The notes under the pieces were generated by a model that saw only the letters and a list, made by a program, of their open reading frames with translations, made no database searches and was not told where the DNA came from. From NCBI RefSeq assembly GCF_012911815.1, contig NZ_JAATNW010000005.1, positions 367,322 to 431,321 on the forward strand: a DNA stretch of 64,000 nt, given 5' to 3'. Numbering within the stretch: position 1 is the stretch's first letter; each line of letters begins with the position of its first letter. This DNA comes from Alteromonas ponticola. Its GTDB lineage: Bacteria > Pseudomonadota > Gammaproteobacteria > Enterobacterales > Alteromonadaceae. Below are positions 1-8,495 of the stretch, one piece after another. Both the position numbers and the translations under genes were made by a program.

Positions 1-1009
1 TACCTTTTTCAGTTAAATAGCCTTCTTCGCCCGCAGCTTTTTTGCTGGTGAATTCAGCCAGATACTCGCGAATACCCGGGATCATGTCCACGTGGGCTTT
101 TTTCACGTAGAAATACAAAGGACGGGATACCGGGTAAGCACCATCGGCAATCGATTCGAAGGTTGGATCCTGACCGTCAATCGCAGAGCCCTGAATCTGG
201 TCAATATTCTGATCCAGGAAACTGAAACCGAAGATGCCCAGTGCATTTGGGTTGGCGTTCAATTTCTGCACGATCAGGTTGTCATTTTCACCCGCTTCTA
301 CAAAGGCACCATCTTCCCGAACCGTGTGGCAAATGCCTTTAAATTTGTTTTTTAGTTGCTTTGATTTGGCCGCATCGCTTTCCGCCTTTGATTGCTCTTC
401 GATGTGAGCGATCCAATCAATTTCTTTACAACCTTCTTCCATGACCAGCTCAACAAATGCATCACGGGTTCCAGACGTTGGAGGCGGGCCTAATACTTCA
501 ATCTTGGTTTTAGGTAGCGCTGGGTTAACGTCGCTCCACATTTTATAAGGGTTAGCTACCAGTGTTTCACCACCTTTGGGATCCGGTACTTGCTTTGCCA
601 ATGCCAGAAACAAATCTTTACGGCTTAAATCAAGTTGCTTAGCATCAGCAGAGTTACCAATGACAATGCCGTCAAATCCAATTAACACCTCGACAATGCC
701 CTTAACACCGTTCTCTTTACACATCTCAACTTCGCTTGACTTTATCGCTCGCGATGCGTTGGTGATATCAGGGAATTGCACACCTACACCCTGACAGAAA
801 AGCTTGATACCGCCACCTGAACCCGTCGACTCAACTTTGGGTGTTTTAAACTGAGTAGATTTACCGAAACGCTCTGCCACTACGGTCGAAAAAGGGTAAA
901 CGGTGGACGACCCTACGATGTTGATGTAATCACGACTTTGTGCCTGAGCTTGCATACTGATTGCTGAAGTTGCTGCAACCATTGCAACGGTGGTAATCAA
1001 TTTTTTCAT
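1..1009 (-). CDS. pstS: Phosphate ABC transporter substrate-binding protein PstS (3' end outside window)
   Basis: Periplasmic phosphate-binding protein that delivers phosphate to the PstCAB importer. About 336 residues are visible, from the ATG at 1009 leftwards; the C-terminus lies beyond base 1. The N-terminus is a Sec signal peptide ending near residue 23 (AQA-QS). Family hallmarks follow: GSSTVYPF at 33-40, the phosphate-binding loop STGSGGG at 61-67, and SGTRDAF near 178-184. A Pho box and a well-placed -10 element lie upstream (see 1054-1087), so induction by phosphate starvation through PhoB is likely. It stands back to back with no other gene; the next one, the PiT permease, ends on the same strand. 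Identification is firm; only the C-terminus is unseen. Confidence 0.95.
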   Translation of the reverse strand, partial: MKKLITTVAMVAATSAISMQAQAQSRDYINIVGSSTVYPFSTVVAERFGKSTQFKTPKVESTGSGGGIKLFCQGVGVQFPDITNASRAIKSSEVEMCKENGVKGIVEVLIGFDGIVIGNSADAKQLDLSRKDLFLALAKQVPDPKGGETLVANPYKMWSDVNPALPKTKIEVLGPPPTSGTRDAFVELVMEEGCKEIDWIAHIEEQSKAESDAAKSKQLKNKFKGICHTVREDGAFVEAGENDNLIVQKLNANPNALGIFGFSFLDQNIDQIQGSAIDGQDPTFESIADGAYPVSRPLYFYVKKAHVDMIPGIREYLAEFTSKKAAGEEGYLTEKG

Positions 1010-1053
1010 AACGTCCTCACAAATTGTTTGCGGTATCTTTAAGTGATGCGCGG

Positions 1054-1096
1054 AGTATAGATGCCAAATGTGACACTTTTATGACAAATGTGACAG
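1054..1096 (-). promoter_or_regulatory. Pho box and -10 element of the pstS promoter
   Basis: On the minus strand, 1087-1070 reads TTGTCATAAAAGTGTCAC. This is two 7-base half-sites in direct repeat with a 4-base A-rich spacer, close to the PhoB consensus CTGTCAT-N4-CTGTCAC. A third TGTCA lies just upstream (1091-1095). The element TATACT (1059-1054) starts exactly 10 bases downstream of the box, the usual arrangement at PhoB-activated promoters that lack a good -35. The ATG is about 45 bases further on. Confidence 0.8.
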
Positions 1097-1127
1097 TGTA
1101 GTGTAGTACAGATTATGAAGAAGAGAA

Positions 1128-1157
1128 GTTCAGGCTGAGAAATGATACAGCCTGAAC
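1128..1157 (-). terminator. Hairpin after the pit operon
   Basis: A perfect 10-bp stem (GTTCAGGCTG / CAGCCTGAAC) with a 10-base loop lies just downstream of the PiT stop codon. On the minus strand it is followed by the pyrimidine-rich stretch TTCTCTTCTTC rather than a clean T run. It probably terminates the pit operon before the pstS promoter. Confidence 0.55.
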
Positions 1158-1170
1158 AAATAGTGCAGTG

Positions 1171-2439
1171 TTAAGCGCCGAATGTCGCTTTGATGCAATA
1201 GAAGAAAATAATCGAAAGGCCAGCACCCGCGGGCAGGGTAATCACCCACGACACCACGATATTGCGAACCACTCCCAGGTTCAATGCAGCGATACCGCGC
1301 GCCATGCCCACACCTAGTACCGCACCAACTAATGTTTGCGTGGTAGAAATAGGTAGACCGGTTCCCGATGCAATCACCACCGTACAGGCCGCAGCCAGTT
1401 CCGCCGCAAAACCGCGACTCGGGGTTAAATGGGTAATGCCTTTACCGATAGTGCGGATTACCCGATGACCAAACAGTGCCAAACCGGCAACAATGCCCAG
1501 GCCACCTAATGGCAGGATCCACCACACCAGTGACGCCTTAGCGGCAATCTCACCACCACTTGATACGATACTGACCACCGCGGCCAGTGGACCAATGGCG
1601 TTAGCAACATCATTTGAGCCGTGAGCAAAGGCCATACAACAGGCGGTCACGACCATTAATACTGCGAAAACCTTTTCGACGTTAGCAAATTGAGTGCCTT
1701 TGTCAGCAGTCACTTCGAACCTGATCCGTCTGATGGCGAAATAACCCACCACACCAATTAAAATAGCAATGGCGATGGCTATCATGTAGCCCTGATCCGC
1801 AGGTAAATCCAGACCTACATGCTTTAACCCTTTCTTAATGGTGACCAGTGCCATAACAAAACCGGCCAGGGCCATGTAAAAAGGCACGTAACGTTTGGCA
1901 TTTTCAAATGGTCTGTCAGTATCGAAAATGAGCTTTTGGGCACTTTGAAAGATTAAATAGGCAATAAAACCGGATATGGCCGGCGTAATAATCCAGCTGC
2001 CAACGATACCGCCAACTTTACCCCAGGATACCGCATCCATACTGATACCTACCGCAGCAAAGCCAACTATCGCGCCCACGATGGAGTGGGTGGTTGATAC
2101 TGGCCAGCCCAGGTAAGAGGCAAATGCGAGCCAGATACCCGCAGCCAAAAGAGCTGAGATCATACCGAACACAAGCAGTTCAGGCGTGTCAACAAAATAT
2201 CCGGAATCAATAATTCCTTTACGAATGGTCGAGGTAACTTCACCCCCAGCCAGATAAGCGCCGGCGAATTCAAACACCATGGCGATTAAGATTGCTTGTT
2301 TAATGGTAAGTGCTTTAGAACCCACAGAGGTTCCCATTGCATTGGCCACGTCATTCGCGCCAATGCCCCAGGCCATTAGGAAGCCTACTCCGGCAGCTAT
2401 TAGTATTAGTATCGTGCCGTAACTAGTTATAATATCCAT
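1171..2439 (-). CDS. pit: PiT-family inorganic phosphate permease
   Basis: Inner-membrane low-affinity phosphate transporter, 422 residues and almost entirely hydrophobic helices. The PiT signature occurs twice, as expected from its inverted-repeat fold: GANDVANAMG at 27-36 and HGSNDVANAIG near 270-280. It is shorter than E. coli PitA (about 500 residues), which fits the DUF47-associated PiT subgroup. The start codon lies 13 bases after the stop of the DUF47 gene, so the two are co-transcribed. Coupling ion (proton or sodium) cannot be read from sequence. Confidence 0.93.
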   Translation of the reverse strand: MDIITSYGTILILIAAGVGFLMAWGIGANDVANAMGTSVGSKALTIKQAILIAMVFEFAGAYLAGGEVTSTIRKGIIDSGYFVDTPELLVFGMISALLAAGIWLAFASYLGWPVSTTHSIVGAIVGFAAVGISMDAVSWGKVGGIVGSWIITPAISGFIAYLIFQSAQKLIFDTDRPFENAKRYVPFYMALAGFVMALVTIKKGLKHVGLDLPADQGYMIAIAIAILIGVVGYFAIRRIRFEVTADKGTQFANVEKVFAVLMVVTACCMAFAHGSNDVANAIGPLAAVVSIVSSGGEIAAKASLVWWILPLGGLGIVAGLALFGHRVIRTIGKGITHLTPSRGFAAELAAACTVVIASGTGLPISTTQTLVGAVLGVGMARGIAALNLGVVRNIVVSWVITLPAGAGLSIIFFYCIKATFGA

Positions 2440-2452
2440 CAGGTATTACTCT

Positions 2453-3130
2453 TTAATTCGCTAACATTAGTTCTAAACGCGAACCCACGCGCTCTGATGT
2501 ATCGGCCAGGCCGCCAACCCATTCAATTATGCTGTATAAGAAAACCACATCTACCGGATTGAGTTCGGATTCAATCGCACGCAGCTTACGGCGAATTGCC
2601 ACCTGCATACCATCGGTTTCATCTTCGATGCGGTCCAGGTGTTCAATCATGTTTTCTACCAGACGTACCTCACGGCCCTTAAACCCGGTTTCTAACAAGT
2701 CATCAAGTTCATTGATAACTTTTCTGGCTTGTTCGGTGGCGTCTAGGCAGCGCACCAGATAGGCCATAAAATCTTCTTGCAGCTGCGACGGAATGGGGAG
2801 CTCACGGCCGAGCACGCGACCGGAAATGTCTTTCGCTTTGTTAGCAATTTTGTCTTGCTGTGTCAGCAAATCAAGTAAGTCCTGACGCTGAATTGGCATA
2901 AAAATGCCACTAGGTAAACTGATACGCAGTTCACGCTTTATTACGTCGGCCTTTTTTTCTAATTGAGAAATAGACTTTTGTAATCTTTCCGCTTCTTGCC
3001 AGTCTTGTTTGAATACGGCTTCAAAAAACGGCAGTAATTGCTGGCTGCAATCATGTACCACGTTGATGTGGTCTTCGAGTGGCTTAAGGGGAGACTTTGC
3101 AAATACCCCTAAAAATGAATTTCCAGGCAT
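2453..3130 (-). CDS. DUF47 / TIGR00153 family PhoU-like protein, PiT partner
   Basis: Cytoplasmic all-helical PhoU-like protein, typically encoded directly before a PiT permease and thought to modulate it. The protein is 225 residues from the ATG at 3130 (MPGNSFLGVFAKSP). That start fits the family N-terminus better than an in-frame GTG at 3142. The sequence is rich in charged heptad-like helices, as in PhoU bundles (for example QKSISQLEKKADVIKREL). First gene of the two-gene operon with the PiT permease. Function as a regulator is inferred from the family. Confidence 0.88.
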   Translation of the reverse strand: MPGNSFLGVFAKSPLKPLEDHINVVHDCSQQLLPFFEAVFKQDWQEAERLQKSISQLEKKADVIKRELRISLPSGIFMPIQRQDLLDLLTQQDKIANKAKDISGRVLGRELPIPSQLQEDFMAYLVRCLDATEQARKVINELDDLLETGFKGREVRLVENMIEHLDRIEDETDGMQVAIRRKLRAIESELNPVDVVFLYSIIEWVGGLADTSERVGSRLELMLAN

Positions 3131-3460
3131 AATGTCATTCACTTTGTTAGTTAATATTTTTCTGACAGGGAAATGAATTTGCGAACCGCCCCGGTTAACG
3201 CTAACCCTATCTGAACCGATTTTATTACGGTCAATCCATCGAAACGGCGCGCATCATACACTAAGCTTTCCCGGTTTCGAAATTTTCAGTGTAATTAAGT
3301 CGAGCGAAAAAAGAACTATCCGCCTTTTATAGTTAAAACGCAAATCTTAACTGTTGATAAACACTAACATTTTTCGAGCTGACATGAGGCCGTATCGCGA
3401 AGTCAGAGGTCGCCCTGAGTTTATGTGTTTGGGGATTTATTGCACTAACACGGCGTGTCT
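3131..3460. other. Intergenic region upstream of the DUF47-pit operon
   Basis: About 330 bases between the end of the RND permease gene and the DUF47 start. It must hold the operon promoter. I see no convincing Pho box here, unlike at pstS, and no coding frame or RNA gene. Confidence 0.4.
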
Positions 3461-6400
3461 TCAGTCAGAATAGCGGCACCTGCCGTCATCTTTTGGAGTG
3501 AGTTTAAAGAGTAAGGAATACATCACCGGCACCACTCCTAAGGTTAACAGTGTACCAATCGCCAGTCCAAACGCGATCGCCGCAGCCATACCGTAAAAAA
3601 GCACATCGCCGCTAAGCATGAGGGGGACTAACCCCAAGATGGTGGTAAATGCGGACATTAGAATTGGCCGCAGCCGCCTGACACTGGCCGATACGATAGC
3701 TTCCGATTCGCCTATGTCGTGGTTTTTTTCTAAGCAGAATTCACTTCGTTCAGTATCAATGCGTTCTATTAACACGATACCGTTGTTGACGATAATACCT
3801 GCCAGGGCATATAAGCCCAGAATTACCATAAAGCCTAAATCAGCGCGCATTACCAATAAACCTAACGCTGCCCCAATCACAATCAGGGGGATGGTGAGGA
3901 CAATAATTAAGGTTTTCCGATAGGAACGGAACTGTGCGATGAGTAGCAGAACTATCAACCCCAAACAAAGCGGCAAATACTTGTTGAGTGACTCCTGTGA
4001 GTTCTTAGATTCTTCAATGACGCCATCATATTCAATTTCGTAGCCATAAGGTAAGCTGGCGCGTAGCTGATTGATCTGATCAGATAACAGCGGTTTCAGT
4101 TCCTCCGCATTATGCACTTTACTCTTGCCTTCGACGGTAATGGTGCGAAACAAGTTCTCGCGGGCAATCCGGGCGAAACCGGTTTCGAATTTAATATCCG
4201 CGACCTGGGTTAAGGGCACGCTCACATTGCGCGATTGCGAGTAGATATTAACACTTTTAATTCGCGCCAGATTGTAGCGTTCATCGTCAGCTGCCTGCAC
4301 AACAATCGGCAAGATATCGTCCCCCTCCAGATATTGCGTGATGATACGACCAGAAAAATAGGTATTCAGGGTTTGCGCGATATCGCTGCTACTGACACCA
4401 GCACGTCGGGCTTTTTGTTGATTGATATTTAATTTAATCTGGGTGACACGATTTTCCCAATCGTTTTTGATGTCGTAAGCGCCGGGCTGGCTGGCCAATA
4501 ACTGCTCAATTTTTTGTGCGGTGGCAAACAGTAAATCTTTATCGGGCCCCTTTACCTGAATATCGATTTTACTGGAATCGGAAGGGCCCAGAAACATTTT
4601 GGAAACCCGCGCAAACACCCCAGGAAACTCTGCTGCAAACATGCTGCGTAAGCTATCAATAGTGGGATTCGTGTATTCACGTTCGCCCACATCAACCATA
4701 ATGAAACCCTTGGAGGGTTCGGGATCAACAGGGGTGAGCGAGAGCACAAATCTGGGCCCACCAAAACCGCCATAGCCCACGTGTTTTTTCACGTGAGGAA
4801 ACTGTTGTTTATCGTCAAGACGTTGGAAAATTTTCTGCATGGCGGCTTCGGTGTCTTTAATTGAACTACCGGCGGGCATGTCCAGATAAATCAGAATTTG
4901 CGAGCGATCAGAATCGGGGAAAAATTTGGTGGGCACCTGGGTCATGGCGAACACGCCTATAACAAAGAGGCCTAACATGCCCAACATAAACAAGCCCCGT
5001 ACGTGCAGCACTTTACGTAAAAGCGACTCATAGGACGGATTTAGGCGATTGAACAAACGGCTCAGGTTAAAGCGCTGGGTTTGTTCCTCTTGTTTAACTG
5101 TATCGGGAATGAAGTGGTAACAGAGAAAGGGCGTGATTGTTTGTGACAGTATCCAGGAGATGATTAACGAAATCAGGATGATCAATGAAACAGAACGGGT
5201 GTACTCTCCTGACGGGCTTTCTGCCAGCATTAATGGCAGGAACACTAAGATGGTGGTCAGTGAAGAGGTGAGTAGCGGAAAGGCAAGTTCACGACTGCAA
5301 TCATGCAGAGCCTGCTCGCGGGTTTCACCAAGCTCAAGCCGGCGCTTAAAGTCTTCCACAACCACAATACCGTTATCCACCAGAATACCCAGTGAAATGA
5401 TTAATGTAGCCAGCGACATCCTTTCCAGTGTCATTCCAGTCAGTGCCATCACTGCAATTGTGAGCAAGATCACGCCAGGCACAATTGCCCCCACAATTAA
5501 CCCAGCGCGCACGCCTAAAAACAGGACTACCACAGTACACACTATCGCCAATGTTTCCAGTACGTTGATGCTCACTCCATTGACGGCCAATTCCACCACA
5601 TCAGCCTGACGGGTAATAGTTTCAAGCGCGATACCGGCTGGCAGGGTGTCATTCAATTCCGTCATGAGTTGTTCCATGGCGGGGGTAAACTCAAGCACAT
5701 CAGTATTGTCATTTTTGGCGATGGCAAAAATTATCGCACGCTCGCCTTTGTAAAACGCCGTTTGGCTGGGTGGGTCAACCAGATTGCGACTGACGTCGGC
5801 AATATCTTTAAGTGGCACAGTTTCTTGTTGCCCTGGCAGCGCGACCAATGCCTCTTCTACCGCTTCAACGGATTCAAAATAACCTGAAGGCTGAATGGTA
5901 AAGTTAGTGCCGTTGGCGTCAACGGTACCGCCGGGTTGAATAATATTCTGCTGTTGCAGGTTATCAACCAGTTGTGCGGGAGAAAGCCCCATCTGTGCCA
6001 GCTTTCCATTATTGAACTCGATGGTGATTTGCTCGGGAATGACGCCCAATAAATCAATACGCTTTACACCCTCAACTTTAAACATCGAATCACGAATGTG
6101 TTGAGCGATATCAAAGCGTTCGCCCAGTGGATAACTTTTGTCAGCAACCAGCGCTACCGTCAATACCGCAACATCACCGAAATTATCATTTACCAGCGGG
6201 GTTGAGGTGCCCTCGGGAAGTTGGTTTCTAACCTGTTCCAGTTCGTCCCGCAAATCATCCCAGATCTGTTCCAGTTCAAAATAACGATCCTGAATCTGCA
6301 CGTGCAGAATTGACTGGCCGGTCATCGAAACCGAACGAATCTCTTTCACTTCGGGCAACTTTCGTGCGGCCTCTTCAAGTGTTTTGGTGATCAGTAATTC

Positions 6401-6580
6401 TACTTTATCCGCAGGTAACCCAGGGTATTGGGTAGTGACGACGGCCTCCCGAACAGTTACGCTGGGGTCTTCCTGTGCAGGCAGGTTGAAATAACTAAAC
6501 AGGCCAAACAACATCATGGCAACCACTATCGCCAACATGAGGCGGTTGTGCACCAGGCTTAGCTCAGACATGGACTTCAT
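3461..6580 (-). CDS. RND-family efflux permease (AcrB/MexB-like)
   Basis: Proton-driven inner-membrane exporter, 1039 residues, the full length for the family. It shows the usual layout: TM1 near 14-32, a large periplasmic loop, a helix cluster near 340-480, a second periplasmic loop and a C-terminal helix cluster near 875-1030. TM4 carries ISLGILVDNGIVVVED, with acidic residues in the proton-relay position. The N-terminus (LSLVHNRLMLAIVVAMML) resembles the environmental RND subgroup rather than AcrB itself. It follows its adaptor gene by 11 bases. No outer-membrane TolC-type gene is present, so the pump probably uses one encoded elsewhere. Substrate cannot be predicted. Confidence 0.92.
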   Translation of the reverse strand: MKSMSELSLVHNRLMLAIVVAMMLFGLFSYFNLPAQEDPSVTVREAVVTTQYPGLPADKVELLITKTLEEAARKLPEVKEIRSVSMTGQSILHVQIQDRYFELEQIWDDLRDELEQVRNQLPEGTSTPLVNDNFGDVAVLTVALVADKSYPLGERFDIAQHIRDSMFKVEGVKRIDLLGVIPEQITIEFNNGKLAQMGLSPAQLVDNLQQQNIIQPGGTVDANGTNFTIQPSGYFESVEAVEEALVALPGQQETVPLKDIADVSRNLVDPPSQTAFYKGERAIIFAIAKNDNTDVLEFTPAMEQLMTELNDTLPAGIALETITRQADVVELAVNGVSINVLETLAIVCTVVVLFLGVRAGLIVGAIVPGVILLTIAVMALTGMTLERMSLATLIISLGILVDNGIVVVEDFKRRLELGETREQALHDCSRELAFPLLTSSLTTILVFLPLMLAESPSGEYTRSVSLIILISLIISWILSQTITPFLCYHFIPDTVKQEEQTQRFNLSRLFNRLNPSYESLLRKVLHVRGLFMLGMLGLFVIGVFAMTQVPTKFFPDSDRSQILIYLDMPAGSSIKDTEAAMQKIFQRLDDKQQFPHVKKHVGYGGFGGPRFVLSLTPVDPEPSKGFIMVDVGEREYTNPTIDSLRSMFAAEFPGVFARVSKMFLGPSDSSKIDIQVKGPDKDLLFATAQKIEQLLASQPGAYDIKNDWENRVTQIKLNINQQKARRAGVSSSDIAQTLNTYFSGRIITQYLEGDDILPIVVQAADDERYNLARIKSVNIYSQSRNVSVPLTQVADIKFETGFARIARENLFRTITVEGKSKVHNAEELKPLLSDQINQLRASLPYGYEIEYDGVIEESKNSQESLNKYLPLCLGLIVLLLIAQFRSYRKTLIIVLTIPLIVIGAALGLLVMRADLGFMVILGLYALAGIIVNNGIVLIERIDTERSEFCLEKNHDIGESEAIVSASVRRLRPILMSAFTTILGLVPLMLSGDVLFYGMAAAIAFGLAIGTLLTLGVVPVMYSLLFKLTPKDDGRCRYSD

Positions 6581-6591
6581 TGCTTAGCCCC

Positions 6592-7701
6592 TTATTCGTT
6601 AAATAACCTGGGCTTACCAGAGTCGACGTTCACCCGCTGGCCTTGCTTTAAGAAATCAACTCCTGCCCTGACCACTTCTAATCCGGCTCGCAAGTCTCCT
6701 TGCACTAGCGCGGTATGGGTATTTAACTCAACTAGTTTCACAGTCCGTTTGCTTACGGTTTGCTGGTCATCAGTTTGCTCAATTGTCCATACAAAGTGAG
6801 TGTCGCTATCACCGGCACCCAACGCAGTTAACGGGATAATAAAGCTATTATCCGGGGGATTTTGTTCACCATAACTAAAGGTGACTTCGGCACTCATGCC
6901 TGGCTGTAATGAATCAAGCTGGCCATTAAGTCTGACGGTAACGGGGAAGGCGTTCGCACTTTGCGCCTGACTGCCGATCTCGAAAATAACACCCGGGATG
7001 GTTTCCTCACTCACGGCAAACACTTTTACATTGGTCTCATCGCCGGTACTTAATCGGTTAACCAGATTTTCTGGCACCAGTACGGACACTTCGATGCCTG
7101 CGGTACCCTGAATGATGAAAATAGGTTGAGATGGTGTCACGCGCTGAGAAGGTTCGATTAGACGCTCGGCTATTTTTCCCGGGTAGGGGGCAGCCAACTG
7201 GGTGTCGGCCAAATCTTCCTCTGCCAGCTCCAATTGCGCTTTGGCAATCTCTACCTGATCCTTTAATGAATTAACCTGCGTTTTCGCCACGTCCAGAGTG
7301 GCTTCTGAAACTGAGCCTGAAGATTGTAACTGTGTTTTGCGTTTTAAATCTGTCTGCGCTTCGCTCAGGCGGGCCTGAACTTCAGAAAGCTGACCTTTAC
7401 GCTGTTTAACCGCAAGTTGAAACACTTTCGGTTGAATGGTTGCCAGTATATCGCCTTTTTCAAAGGTATCGCCCAGATTAACTTTAACACTGTCGACCAC
7501 GCCGGGAATTTCAAAACTTAACTGGCTGGTTTCAGCAGGCTGGGTAACACCGGACAACACATGCTGAAAGGTTCCATCAAAGCTCTTAACGGGGGCTGTC
7601 ACCACGGTCCTGATTAATTCGGGTTGTTGTGTTTGTTTTTCGCAGCCCGCAGCCACGAGCATAAAACAGAAAATGAGGCTGAGAGAGCCACGGATACGCA
7701 T
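6592..7701 (-). CDS. RND periplasmic adaptor (membrane fusion) lipoprotein
   Basis: HlyD/AcrA-type adaptor of 369 residues that links the RND permease to an outer-membrane channel. The signal peptide ends in a lipobox (LVAAGC, Cys20), so the mature protein is lipid-anchored. A biotinyl-lipoyl-like half (GDTFEKGDILATIQP) is followed by a long coiled-coil hairpin (about 100-170) and the beta-barrel region. Coupled to the permease gene by an 11-base gap. The YigZ gene ends 37 bases upstream, so read-through from it is possible. Confidence 0.92.
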   Translation of the reverse strand: MRIRGSLSLIFCFMLVAAGCEKQTQQPELIRTVVTAPVKSFDGTFQHVLSGVTQPAETSQLSFEIPGVVDSVKVNLGDTFEKGDILATIQPKVFQLAVKQRKGQLSEVQARLSEAQTDLKRKTQLQSSGSVSEATLDVAKTQVNSLKDQVEIAKAQLELAEEDLADTQLAAPYPGKIAERLIEPSQRVTPSQPIFIIQGTAGIEVSVLVPENLVNRLSTGDETNVKVFAVSEETIPGVIFEIGSQAQSANAFPVTVRLNGQLDSLQPGMSAEVTFSYGEQNPPDNSFIIPLTALGAGDSDTHFVWTIEQTDDQQTVSKRTVKLVELNTHTALVQGDLRAGLEVVRAGVDFLKQGQRVNVDSGKPRLFNE

Positions 7702-7738
7702 AACAATAACTGTCCTAGATTTACTGGTCAGACTTCTG

Positions 7739-8353
7739 TTACGAAGTTCGACCTGCTTTGGTTTGACTGATCACGGTTCCTATTGGCCCCAGTGCGGCGA
7801 AAAAGGCTTTTTGAACAGATACAGGAAGCGTAATGGTCATGGTAACCCTGCTGGAATAATCGACCTTGTCGACCATACCGTCATGCTGTTCCAACCAATG
7901 TCGGATGTACTGTTCATGGGCAAATTCCGTGACCACGCTAACGCAACTGATCGGTACCTCGCGTTTAATTTCAACTTCATTCATGGCAGCCTGCGCTGCT
8001 GCTGAGTAAGCACGCACCAGCCCTCCGGCACCCAATTTAATTCCGCCAAAATACCGCACCACAATTAGCATGATGTTGCCCACCTGCTTATGCTGCAACA
8101 CATTCAGTATTGGCTTACCCGCGGTTCCACTGGGCTCGCCATCATCAGACATGGCAGCAGCTTCAGGCGTGGCGGGATCGCCAATAACGTATGCCCAACC
8201 GTGATGGCGCGCATCAGGGTACGCCTGTTTAGCCTGCGCAAGCAGCGTCATTGCTTCGCCGCGTGATGCCGCAAAGCCGACGTGGGAAATAAATCGGCTT
8301 TTTTTAATTTCTAATTCAGTTTGGGCTGAATTTGCAGGAACAGGAAAACTCAT
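7739..8353 (-). CDS. YigZ / IMPACT family protein
   Basis: Cytoplasmic protein of 204 residues with the UPF0029 (IMPACT) N-terminal domain and a short C-terminal domain. Visible family motifs are KKSRFISHV, DDGEPSGTAGKPIL and RYFGGIKLGAGGLVRAY. Bacterial members are widely conserved, and their role is poorly defined; ribosome- or translation-related roles have been suggested from the eukaryotic IMPACT/YIH1 homologues. It lies directly before the RND adaptor on the same strand, but a functional link is not evident. Confidence 0.9.
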   Translation of the reverse strand: MSFPVPANSAQTELEIKKSRFISHVGFAASRGEAMTLLAQAKQAYPDARHHGWAYVIGDPATPEAAAMSDDGEPSGTAGKPILNVLQHKQVGNIMLIVVRYFGGIKLGAGGLVRAYSAAAQAAMNEVEIKREVPISCVSVVTEFAHEQYIRHWLEQHDGMVDKVDYSSRVTMTITLPVSVQKAFFAALGPIGTVISQTKAGRTS

Positions 8354-8495
8354 CTAAATACAAAGCTGCACTGGGTGATATTGCTATGGTAACAGGGATT
8401 AAATTAACCCCCAAAAAAGTTGCGAACGCGCAACGGGTGAGCGATATTTGTACAGGCATCACAGCTTAATTGCTCTCTCTTATAAGGACATAATT

